Below are positions 42,845-50,327 of a DNA stretch of 64,000 nt, piece after piece. The position numbers were made by a program, and so were the translations under genes. Under the pieces are notes generated by a model. That model saw only the letters and a list, made by a program, of their open reading frames with translations, made no database searches and was not told the origin of the DNA. The DNA comes from JAAYCT01 sp964499575 (GTDB lineage Bacteria; Bacillota; Clostridia; Saccharofermentanales; Saccharofermentanaceae): NCBI GenBank assembly GCA_964499575.1, contig CAZCLK010000005.1, positions 1 to 64,000 of the forward strand, in the 5' to 3' direction. Positions within the stretch are counted from its first letter, which is position 1, and every line of letters begins with the position of its first letter.

Positions 42845-44848
42845 TCATCGTTTATCCCGACGTTTGTAAATGATGAACCCTACGGCGGCGACTGTGACAA
42901 GCGCAGATACGATAAATACGGCGATCAAACGGGTATGATCTTTACCGGTATTGCGTTCCTGATCATTAACGGAATCAATCGTTGCGGCTTCATTTGTCTC
43001 CGTTGTACCGGAATCGATGGTTTCACCGACAGGAGTACTCGAAGCGGTATTTTCAGTTATTGACGGCGTTACTTCCGGCTCAGTCGCGGGCAAAACTTCC
43101 AACCCGGTCGCCTCCGATAAAGCGATACCGTTTCCCGCTTTTCCCAAAGGAACGAGATGATCCAGGCCGACGAAATATCCGTCCTCCTGCCAGAGGACCT
43201 CTTTTACGAATTCGTATTTCTCTTCATCCCACGTCGTAAAGTCATGCCCGACCAGACCGCCGGTATCACCGGAATTCGCGTTAAAACACCAGAAAGTGTG
43301 GTGGATTCCTTCCTCGGCAATCAGTTGGCGCAGAAAGGTCATCCACGAAAGATTCGGCTCACGCATGAACCCGCCCCACTCCCCGATCAGAAGAGGCGCA
43401 ATACCCTCATCATGGATATACAGCCAGTTATCGTCCCAGCAATCCTCTTTGAGGGATTCATAGGTAAATCCGTCCGAAAACCATGGCTGCGCATATACAT
43501 CCGGACCGTAATCATGCGGCGAGTAGACGATTTGCGCATTTCGCCCGGCTGACCCGAAATCAATCGGATAATCGCGTACGCCCCGGAGGTTTCCGCCCCA
43601 CCAGCAAAAATGGTAATCGGCGGAGTTCTGCGATGCGTAGTCGGCGTTTTTCGATACGTCCTTCGGATAGATCTCGATCCCTTCGATCAGGATCAGCAGG
43701 CGCGGGTTAATGTCCAGAACAAGGTTTCCGGCCGTCTCGGCGACGCGCTTCCAGTTGTCCGGATCCTCCGAGCCGTTCCAGATTGCCCCGACCTCGTGCG
43801 GCTTACCGTGGGGCTCGTTTTTCAGGTCAAACGCGATTAATGTGTCGTCGTCCTTATACCGGTCCGCCAGAAATTCGATCGAATCATAGTACCCGTCGAC
43901 CGATATCCGATCGTTGTACCAGAGGTTTTGCATATGGCCCATGGCGTCGGTTTGTGCGCTGTGGATATCAAACATGACCTTCAGACCGTTTTCGGCGCAT
44001 ATGTTGAGCGCATAATCGAAAATCTGGAGGCTGTTCATCGAATTGAGCTCAGGATTGGTCGCGCGGTTATAGTTGGCTTCCGGATAGGTTCCTTCCTTCC
44101 ACGACAACACCAGTTCAGAGGAAATCGGGATCCGGAGAAGATTGAACCCGTGATCTGCGATTGACTCCAACGCGCTTTCCATATTACAGGTCCACACCCC
44201 GTCGAAAATATTCGTGCCGGTATTATATCCAAACCAGTTGATGCCGGTCAGCCATACCACAGAGCCGTTCTGATCAATAATACGGTTCCCCCGGGTCGTC
44301 AGATAGTCGTCTCCCCGGACTGTATCGGGACGAACGGGGTCGTCCGGCACCGCGGCCGTCGGATCAGTGCCCGAGGCGGGTTGTGTTGGGTCGGCACCGG
44401 TCGGAGAAGGAATCGAGCCGGCGGTGACCTTGAGCACGGTTACCGTCGGATCGACTTTTGAAGAAAGGATAAAGCCGATATCGGTTACACTGCCGCCCGG
44501 CTGGATCTCTTGATTATAATCGAGCGGCACGATGATAAGAACCTCGTCCTGAATGGAAAAAGAACCGTTCCAGCCGTCCGAAGCGCCGAGCACGGATCCG
44601 TTCGGGACCGATAATTCGGCGGCCCATCCGGATACCGTTTCCGAACCGTCGTTTTGGATCGAAAGCGTGTATTGCGTCCGGAACACGCTCCCTTCCTTCC
44701 AGGAATTGACCTCAAGGATCGTCGCGGTCAGGCTCGTGTCCGCCCGAACCGGAGCGAATAATCCTCCGAAAAGAAAGAGAACCAGTAAAGCAGCGATTGT
44801 TGCCCGTCTTCGTTTTCGCTTAAGACAATAGGGTTGGGTATTAATCAT
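42845..44848 (-). CDS. Membrane-anchored cellulase: CBM2-like domain plus glycoside hydrolase family 5
   Basis: A 667-residue endoglucanase-type enzyme. Parts in order: signal peptide (about 1-36), a beta-rich CBM2-like domain (about 38-132, with tryptophans in SGWAAELSVPNG and DGWNGSFSI), a Pro/Thr linker (about 145-180), a GH5 barrel (about 182-560) with the acid/base glutamate in FDLKNEPHG (Glu345) and the nucleophile in LLIGEWGG (Glu490), a Thr/Glu-rich stalk, and a C-terminal membrane helix followed by YKRRDKR. The enzyme is therefore probably displayed on the cell surface rather than released or docked by a dockerin, which is absent. The ATG lies 1 base after the ferritin-like gene stop. 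Confidence 0.88.
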   Translation of the reverse strand: MINTQPYCLKRKRRRATIAALLVLFLFGGLFAPVRADTSLTATILEVNSWKEGSVFRTQYTLSIQNDGSETVSGWAAELSVPNGSVLGASDGWNGSFSIQDEVLIIVPLDYNQEIQPGGSVTDIGFILSSKVDPTVTVLKVTAGSIPSPTGADPTQPASGTDPTAAVPDDPVRPDTVRGDDYLTTRGNRIIDQNGSVVWLTGINWFGYNTGTNIFDGVWTCNMESALESIADHGFNLLRIPISSELVLSWKEGTYPEANYNRATNPELNSMNSLQIFDYALNICAENGLKVMFDIHSAQTDAMGHMQNLWYNDRISVDGYYDSIEFLADRYKDDDTLIAFDLKNEPHGKPHEVGAIWNGSEDPDNWKRVAETAGNLVLDINPRLLILIEGIEIYPKDVSKNADYASQNSADYHFCWWGGNLRGVRDYPIDFGSAGRNAQIVYSPHDYGPDVYAQPWFSDGFTYESLKEDCWDDNWLYIHDEGIAPLLIGEWGGFMREPNLSWMTFLRQLIAEEGIHHTFWCFNANSGDTGGLVGHDFTTWDEEKYEFVKEVLWQEDGYFVGLDHLVPLGKAGNGIALSEATGLEVLPATEPEVTPSITENTASSTPVGETIDSGTTETNEAATIDSVNDQERNTGKDHTRLIAVFIVSALVTVAAVGFIIYKRRDKR

Positions 44849-44849
44849 A

Positions 44850-45335
44850 TCAATACTCTTCGCGCGTCCCGAACTCCGCGGATTCGACCCATTCTTCGGG
44901 ACGGCCGATCCGGGTCGCGAGTTCATCGAATACGTTATAGTGTTCCCGTTCCTGTTCCATCAGGTAGCGAAACATTTTCCGGTCCGTTTCATCCACGCTG
45001 TCGGACGCCAATTGATGATACAGATCGATCCCCTTTTTCTCGATCTCGCGAGCCAATCGATATACCGCCAGTTGCTCCGATGATGAATAGATGCCATCAA
45101 GAACCGAATCCGCTTTTTCAAAAATGCTGTCCAGCGAGGCCAGTGCTTCATTTTCGGGCAAAGTATCCAATGTGCCCTGCATTCGTTTTCGAATGATTGC
45201 CGCATGACGCAACTCATCCTTAGCGATCATAATAAACAAACGATGTAATGCGTTCTCTTTGTTCGCTTCCGCTTTTGCGAGATAAAATTCAATTCCGTCC
45301 ATCTCGGTCTGTAGCGCATATTCCAGTGATTTCAC
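44850..45335 (-). CDS. Ferritin-like (rubrerythrin-type) diiron protein without rubredoxin domain
   Basis: A 161-residue four-helix protein. Metal-ligand patterns typical of rubrerythrins are present: the Glu of TEMDGIEFY, DELRHA, REIEKKGIDLYHQ and EQEREHYNVFDE. The C-terminal rubredoxin domain is missing, so it may be a peroxide-scavenging or iron-binding protein that needs an outside reductant. Starts at GTG with GGGAAG upstream. Its stop is 1 base from the cellulase ATG, so the two are translated in tandem although their functions seem unrelated. Confidence 0.82.
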   Translation of the reverse strand: MKSLEYALQTEMDGIEFYLAKAEANKENALHRLFIMIAKDELRHAAIIRKRMQGTLDTLPENEALASLDSIFEKADSVLDGIYSSSEQLAVYRLAREIEKKGIDLYHQLASDSVDETDRKMFRYLMEQEREHYNVFDELATRIGRPEEWVESAEFGTREEY

Positions 45336-45368
45336 TTGATCTTCCCTACCTTTCGCTCGCAGAAAGAG

Positions 45369-46109
45369 CTATATTAAAAGGCCGCCGTTCGGACTCAATA
45401 CTTGACCGGTGATGAATTCCGACCTCTCGCTTGCAAGATAGTAAATAGCCGCCGCGATTTCGGAGGCCGTTCCGATCCTGCCGAGCGGAGTATCGTCGCA
45501 AATATCCTGAATTTCGTTCACGCTCAGGCGCGCGTTCATATCGGTATCGATCAGCCCGGGAGCCACACAATTCACACGAATACCGGAAGGTCCGACTTCC
45601 TTTGCCAATGCCTTGGTGAAGCCGATGATCCCGGCTTTTGCCGTTGAGTACGGAACTTCGCAAGAAGCACCGGTGATCCCCCATACGGAGGATACGGTTA
45701 CGATTGAGCCGGTTTTTCGCGAAATCATTCCGGGAAGAACGGCATGGGTGATATTAAAAAGACCCATGATATGAATATCCAGCATCTCTCTGAACGATTC
45801 CGGCGTGACATCCTGAAAAAGACCGAAACCGGCTATTCCGGCATTACTGACGAGGACATCCACAGCCCCGAATTCCAGCATCGCTTGCGCCGTTACATCC
45901 TTAACCGCCAAATGGTCCCGCAGATCCACTCGATAGGAGACAGCTTCACGCCCCATTCTCCGGATGTCCGCGACCACTTGATCCGCCAGATAAGCGTTTT
46001 TTCTGTAAAGAATCGTTACCGCGTATCCTTCCTTGGCGAAAAGTCGCGCGGTTTCCGCGCCGATACCGCGCGAAGCACCCGTGATCAAAGCGTGTCGGCG
46101 TTCTTTCAT
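45369..46109 (-). CDS. Short-chain dehydrogenase/reductase, FabG-like
   Basis: A 246-residue SDR protein with ITGASRGIGAETARL (NADP-binding), VSNAGIAG, the Ser-Tyr-Lys triad in VSSVWGITGASCEVPYSTAK and the late ITGQVLSPNGG. Closest to 3-oxoacyl-ACP reductase FabG, although the usual VDGG ending is SPNGG. The ATG at 46109 follows GGAGAAA. It has its own promoter and no other fab genes are nearby, so the substrate is not certain. Confidence 0.82.
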   Translation of the reverse strand: MKERRHALITGASRGIGAETARLFAKEGYAVTILYRKNAYLADQVVADIRRMGREAVSYRVDLRDHLAVKDVTAQAMLEFGAVDVLVSNAGIAGFGLFQDVTPESFREMLDIHIMGLFNITHAVLPGMISRKTGSIVTVSSVWGITGASCEVPYSTAKAGIIGFTKALAKEVGPSGIRVNCVAPGLIDTDMNARLSVNEIQDICDDTPLGRIGTASEIAAAIYYLASERSEFITGQVLSPNGGLLI

Positions 46110-46169
46110 AATATTTTCTCCGTACGGTCTTGTTTCCATAAAGAAAGCGAGAACAAATTCTATTTATTA

Positions 46170-46198
46170 TTTTACTCTCTTACGACATCCGTCGCAAG
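46170..46198 (-). promoter_or_regulatory. Sigma-A promoter of the fabG-like/ferritin/cellulase run
   Basis: TTGCGA (46193-46198), 17 bases and TAAAAT (46170-46175) on the minus strand. Confidence 0.65.
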
Positions 46199-46254
46199 AA
46201 ATCCCCTTCTTTGCTTTTCGATGCAAAAACGTTTCTTGCGGAAGAGTAAAAAAG

Positions 46255-46278
46255 AAAAAGGCTCCCGAAACGGGAGCC
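46255..46278 (-). terminator. Intrinsic terminator after the zinc-ribbon gene
   Basis: GGCTCCCG and CGGGAGCC arms with a 3-base loop followed by TTTTTC and more T on the minus strand. Confidence 0.85.
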
Positions 46279-46301
46279 TTCGTTTGCATTAACCGTATCG
46301 A

Positions 46302-46985
46302 CTAAAGAATCGAGTGCCAGACAAAAGCGCTGAACAGGCATCCGACTAAAATAGCGATACCATAAGAAACAACGACCAGCATCATGCTCTTGACGTAGCT
46401 CTTCTCGTCTTCATCCAAATAAAACATAACCATGATAATCGCCGAGAAAATATACCCGAGTCCAAGAAGCGGATTGAGGAAGAAAGAAATATACGATTCT
46501 TCCGCGAAGAATACCATGTCCATGATGCTTCCGAATATAACGACCGGTATCATGGGAATAAGCGACAAACCCGCTACGGACACGATTGAAGGAAGACTCT
46601 TTTTATCAAGTTTGAAAGGTCCTTGGAGAAGATACAGGGAGAAAATCAATGCGGCCAAACCACACATCAAAGAAAACATCAATGCAAATCCGTTTGCTCC
46701 GCCGACCTCTTCGTCAAACGCGAATCGAATTAAATAGACCAGAGCGAATCCACCCAAGGCAATAAGACCCCAAGGCCAATACGAATCCTTCGATCTGGAT
46801 AAGACTGCTTCGACAGGGTTTTTGAATAATTCCCCGAGAAACGCTCCGACATTTGTATCTGTATGGGACTTGGGCGCTTCGGCCGTTGTCTCCTCGCTCA
46901 CGGGTTCGGCAACAAAAGCCTTTCCGCATTCCGGGCATTGAGCGGATCCGTCCGGGATCTCTTTACCGCATCCGGCACAAAACAT
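46302..46985 (-). CDS. Zinc-ribbon membrane protein, function unknown
   Basis: A 227-residue protein with an N-terminal zinc ribbon (CAGCGKEIPDGSAQCPECGK, two CxxC pairs), a short acidic linker, and about five hydrophobic helices from residue 72. The layout recalls Yip1-domain or DUF-type zinc-ribbon membrane proteins common in Clostridia. GGAGGTGT precedes the ATG. Single gene with its own promoter and terminator. No enzymatic motif is visible. Confidence 0.8.
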   Translation of the reverse strand: MFCAGCGKEIPDGSAQCPECGKAFVAEPVSEETTAEAPKSHTDTNVGAFLGELFKNPVEAVLSRSKDSYWPWGLIALGGFALVYLIRFAFDEEVGGANGFALMFSLMCGLAALIFSLYLLQGPFKLDKKSLPSIVSVAGLSLIPMIPVVIFGSIMDMVFFAEESYISFFLNPLLGLGYIFSAIIMVMFYLDEDEKSYVKSMMLVVVSYGIAILVGCLFSAFVWHSIL

Positions 46986-47029
46986 ATCACACCTCCGACA
47001 TCCTTAATGAACCGATTCATCTGTTTTTT

Positions 47030-47058
47030 ATGATAGCATGAAACATTCCTTACCACAA
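47030..47058 (-). promoter_or_regulatory. Sigma-A promoter of the zinc-ribbon gene
   Basis: TTGTGG (47053-47058), 17 bases and TATCAT (47030-47035) on the minus strand. Confidence 0.6.
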
Positions 47059-47110
47059 TCGCAGAAATAATTGTTCAACACAAAACACGCGGAAGATTCA
47101 ATTTTAGCAA

Positions 47111-47138
47111 TTGACAGGATGCTTTCGTATGATAGAAT
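47111..47138 (+). promoter_or_regulatory. Sigma-A promoter of tRNA-Pro
   Basis: TTGACA (47111-47116), 16 bases and TAGAAT (47133-47138), 11 bases before the tRNA. Confidence 0.75.
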
Positions 47139-47149
47139 TGTATAGTCGT

Positions 47150-47226
47150 CGGGGTGTAGCTCAGTTGGCTAGAGTGCTTGCTTGGGGTGCAAGAGGTCGC
47201 CTGTTCAAGTCAGGTCACTCCGACCA
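47150..47226 (+). tRNA. tRNA-Pro (GGG)
   Basis: Acceptor CGGGGTG/CACTCCG (one G-T pair), anticodon stem CTTGC/GCAAG around TTGGGGT giving anticodon GGG, T arm GTTCAAG, encoded CCA. Confidence 0.95.
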
Positions 47227-47227
47227 G

Positions 47228-47265
47228 AAACATCGGTGAAGCATAGCTGCCGGTGTTTTTTCTTT
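47228..47265 (+). terminator. Terminator of tRNA-Pro
   Basis: AACATCGG pairs with CCGGTGTT (one wobble pair) and is followed by a T-rich tract. Confidence 0.7.
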
Positions 47266-47345
47266 TCGCTCATAGTTCGACCCGATGAAACATTATTACT
47301 TCTTCTTTATGAGCAATCTACCGAAAAACCAAATTCGACGTTAAT

Positions 47346-47380
47346 AAAAAAGTAACCGCCGCCTCAAGGCGACGGTTACT
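47346..47380 (-). terminator. Intrinsic terminator after pnp
   Basis: AGTAACCG with CGGTTACT plus inner G/C pairs, followed on the minus strand by a run of six T residues. Confidence 0.85.
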
Positions 47381-47401
47381 GCGTTCATTCATGGAAGTAT
47401 T

Positions 47402-49738
47402 TTAGAAATCTCTGCTTCTGCTTCCGGGCTTCGGAGTGTCGTCTGCGTCACGCGGGCTTTCCGAACGGCGTCGAAAACCATGGTCGCCGGAATCCGGCCC
47501 TCTGCGGTCTCCGCGGTCACCGTGGTCTCCGCGTTGATCAAAGCGTGCCGGCCTGTCCCTGTTTTCATCGGAAGGCCCTCTGCGTTCTCTCTTGAACCGG
47601 TCGCCCCCGTCTCTTCTGGGCGCATCCGCCGATTCGACATATCCTTCCGGCTTTTCCATACAATCCCGCATAGAAAGATTGATTCGTCCCTGGTTGTCGA
47701 TCTCGATGACTTTGACTTTCACGACATCCCCCTCTTTGACGACATCCTCAACCTTGTCCACCCGAGTCCACGCCATTTTGGAGATGTGGACCAAGCCTTC
47801 CTTGCCGGGGAGGAATTCGACGAAAGCACCGAAAGCCATCAGGCGCGTCACGACTCCGTCGTACTCCGCACCCGTCTCCGGATCATTCACAATACCGTTT
47901 ATGATTGCCAGAGCTTTTTGGGCCTTCTCGGCATCGGGGGTGGCGATGTAAATGCGACCGTCATCCTCGATGTCGATCTGCGCGCCCGTGTCCGCAATGA
48001 TTTTGTTAATTACTTTGCCGCCCGATCCGATGACCTCTCTGATCTTGTCGACGGGGATTTGAATGGTGATGATTCTCGGGGCATACTTGGACAGCTCCGC
48101 GCGCGGCTTGTCGATACACGGCAGAAGAACATCGTTGATGATGTGCAAGCGTCCGGCACGGGTCATTTCAAACGCTTGACGAATGATTTCCAGACTCAAT
48201 CCGTCCACCTTGATGTCAACCTGGATCGAGGTGATTCCTTCCGTAGTGCCCGCGACCTTGAAATCCATATCGCCGAAGAAGTCTTCTATTCCCTGAATGT
48301 CCATAAACACAAGGAAATCATTCTCGTCTTCCTCATTGACGATGAGGCCGGTAGAAATCCCGGCGACCGGGCGTTTGATCGGAACGCCCGCATCCATGAG
48401 CGCCAACGTGCTCGCGCATACCGAACCCTGAGAAGTCGATCCGTTCGACATCAGGATCTCGGAAACGGTACGAATGGCATAAGGGAACTCCTCCTCGCTC
48501 GGTAAAACCGGGACCAAAGAACGCTCCGCAAGAGCGCCGTGTCCGATTTCCCTTCTTCCCGGCGATCTGGAAGATTTGGCTTCGCCCACGGAATACCCGG
48601 GGAAATTGTAATGATGCATATAGCGCTTGGATTCTTCGCTGTCCAAACCGTCTAACGTTTGTGCCATTTTAAGCGGCGCCAGTGTACACGTGGTCAATAC
48701 CTGTGTCTGTCCTCTTTGGAAAAGACCTGTACCGTGTACTCGCGGCAGAAGACCGACTGCACAGGAAAGCGGACGGATCGTTTTCAAATCGCGTCCGTCT
48801 ACGCGGATATGCTCCTTGAAGAGGTAGTGGCGCACGACTTTCTTTTCGAGTTTGTAAATCGAATCCGCCACATAGCGAAGAGCTTCTTCATTCGTATCGG
48901 TAAGGTATGCGCGGACCTTATCGGTCAACGCGGCAACCTGCGCGTCCCGTACGCTCTTATCGTCCGATAAAACGGCTTGACGCATGTCGTCCCATGCGTA
49001 ATCCTTAATCGTCTGAAAAACATCCTCCGGAACATCACAGGACTCATAGGAGAACTTATCTTTGCCGATTTCGGCTACAATCCGGTTAATAAAGGCAACA
49101 ACCTCAATAATCGTCTTGTGACCGGCTTCAATGGAAGCCAGCATCAGCTCATCCGGAACCTCATTGGCGCCTGCTTCGACCATACAAATCTTCTTTTCGG
49201 TACCGGCCAGCGTCACATACATACGACTGTTACGGCGTTGTTCCTCGGTCGGATTGATAATCACTTCATCACCGATGAGCCCGAGAATGACGCCGCCGAC
49301 CGGTCCGTTCCACGGGATATCGGAGATCGCGACCGCGATCGAAGAGCCGACCATTGCGACAATTTCAGGAGAACAATCCTGATCGACCGACAGGACCAGA
49401 TTGGAAACGTTGACATCGTTCCGCAAATCTTTCGGGAAAAGCGGACGCATCGGGCGGTCGATTACACGTGAAGTCAGGATTGCCTTCTCGGACGGGCGAC
49501 CTTCTCTCTTGATGAATCCGCCGGGTATCTTTCCCGCTGCATATTGTTTCTCTTCATAGTCGACGGATAGCGGAAAATAATCGATCCCCTCACGCGGCTC
49601 CTGAGACGCCGTAGCCGTCGAGAGAATCGCCGTTTCGCCGTAACGCACCAAACACGACCCGTTCGCAAACTGTGCCAACTTGCCGGTCTCGACCGTAAGT
49701 TTCCTGCCCGCAAAATCAAACTCGAAAATTTTTTCCAT
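47402..49738 (-). CDS. pnp: Polynucleotide phosphorylase
   Basis: A 3'-5' exoribonuclease of the RNA degradosome. The 778-residue protein has two RNase PH domains (about 1-230 and 310-550, with YMHHYNFPGYSVGE), a KH domain (IREVIGSGGKVINKI) and an S1 domain (about 620-690, GAEYDGVVTRLMAFGAFVEF). Beyond residue 700 there is an unusual charged tail of about 70 residues rich in Arg, Asp and Gly. GGAGG precedes the ATG. The 190-base leader contains a long hairpin. rpsO lies upstream as in most bacteria, separated by a terminator. Confidence 0.96.
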   Translation of the reverse strand: MEKIFEFDFAGRKLTVETGKLAQFANGSCLVRYGETAILSTATASQEPREGIDYFPLSVDYEEKQYAAGKIPGGFIKREGRPSEKAILTSRVIDRPMRPLFPKDLRNDVNVSNLVLSVDQDCSPEIVAMVGSSIAVAISDIPWNGPVGGVILGLIGDEVIINPTEEQRRNSRMYVTLAGTEKKICMVEAGANEVPDELMLASIEAGHKTIIEVVAFINRIVAEIGKDKFSYESCDVPEDVFQTIKDYAWDDMRQAVLSDDKSVRDAQVAALTDKVRAYLTDTNEEALRYVADSIYKLEKKVVRHYLFKEHIRVDGRDLKTIRPLSCAVGLLPRVHGTGLFQRGQTQVLTTCTLAPLKMAQTLDGLDSEESKRYMHHYNFPGYSVGEAKSSRSPGRREIGHGALAERSLVPVLPSEEEFPYAIRTVSEILMSNGSTSQGSVCASTLALMDAGVPIKRPVAGISTGLIVNEEDENDFLVFMDIQGIEDFFGDMDFKVAGTTEGITSIQVDIKVDGLSLEIIRQAFEMTRAGRLHIINDVLLPCIDKPRAELSKYAPRIITIQIPVDKIREVIGSGGKVINKIIADTGAQIDIEDDGRIYIATPDAEKAQKALAIINGIVNDPETGAEYDGVVTRLMAFGAFVEFLPGKEGLVHISKMAWTRVDKVEDVVKEGDVVKVKVIEIDNQGRINLSMRDCMEKPEGYVESADAPRRDGGDRFKRERRGPSDENRDRPARFDQRGDHGDRGDRRGPDSGDHGFRRRSESPRDADDTPKPGSRSRDF

Positions 49739-49779
49739 TTTTTACCTCCGGAAAATTATGACCGTCCGGATGGTAGCTT

Positions 49780-49821
49780 GTAGGTTCACACTTTGAAATC
49801 CCGCTCAAAATGTCAACCTAC
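49780..49821 (-). promoter_or_regulatory. Long stem-loop in the pnp leader
   Basis: GTAGGTT pairs with AACCTAC, then a G-G mismatch, then ACATTTTGA pairs with TCAAAGTGT (one wobble), closing an 8-base loop. It lies about 40-80 bases upstream of the pnp ATG. A comparable RNase III-cleaved stem controls pnp in E. coli. Confidence 0.6.
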
Positions 49822-49861
49822 CCACTACAACCCGTTTAACGGTTGCTTATGAACAGAGTTT

Positions 49862-49867
49862 ATTATA
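49862..49867 (-). promoter_or_regulatory. Possible pnp promoter (-10 only)
   Basis: A perfect TATAAT on the minus strand downstream of the rpsO terminator; no good -35 hexamer at 15-19 bases. Confidence 0.4.
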
Positions 49868-49890
49868 ACTCATATCACGAAACAATGCTT

Positions 49891-49915
49891 AAAAAGGCGG
49901 GCATTTCTGCCCGCC
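49891..49915 (-). terminator. Intrinsic terminator after rpsO
   Basis: GGCGGGCA and TGCCCGCC arms around GAAA followed by five T residues on the minus strand. Confidence 0.9.
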
Positions 49916-49928
49916 CCCTTTAAACCGA

Positions 49929-50192
49929 TTATTTTCTGATGCCCAGTCGGGCGATCAGCGAACGATATCTCTCGATATCGATCTTCATCAGATAATCCAG
50001 AAGACCCCTTCTTTGACCGACCATCATCAGCAAGCCGCGTCTGGAATGGTGATCATTCGCATGCTCCTTCAAGTGTTCCGTCAAATGGTTGATCCTGTAC
50101 GTCAGAATCGCGACCTGGACCTCGGGTGAACCGGTATCGCCTTCTTTGAGGCCATACTCCTTAATGATTTCCGCTTTGTTGATCATGCCCAT
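49929..50192 (-). CDS. rpsO: 30S ribosomal protein S15
   Basis: An 87-residue protein with the signature DTGSPEVQVAILTYRINHL, HHSRRGLLMMVGQRRGLL and ERYRSLIARLG. The ATG at 50192 follows GGAGGATTT; a second ATG two codons later is possible. It has its own promoter and terminator. Confidence 0.97.
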   Translation of the reverse strand: MGMINKAEIIKEYGLKEGDTGSPEVQVAILTYRINHLTEHLKEHANDHHSRRGLLMMVGQRRGLLDYLMKIDIERYRSLIARLGIRK

Positions 50193-50269
50193 AATAAATC
50201 CTCCTAAATCCTGAAGCACAGTAATCGGTCGGACTGTCCGAAAACCGTGTCAACGGTGAATACCAAGGA

Positions 50270-50298
50270 AGTTTACCACAGAAGTCGGAGCATGTAAA
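50270..50298 (-). promoter_or_regulatory. Sigma-A promoter of rpsO
   Basis: TTTACA (50293-50298), 17 bases and TAAACT (50270-50275) on the minus strand. An 8-base perfect inverted repeat (50284-50291 with 50312-50319) encloses the -35 hexamer. Confidence 0.6.
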
Positions 50299-50327
50299 CA
50301 ACGAAGTAGCCGCTCCGACATAAAAAA

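Noticed and set aside
47402..47640. Repeats in the pnp tail as a CRISPR-like or tandem repeat array
   Set aside because: The repetition is at protein level within one reading frame, with irregular short units.
47480..48505. A 341-codon plus-strand frame opposite pnp
   Set aside because: Its composition is that of an antisense shadow, and pnp is certain.
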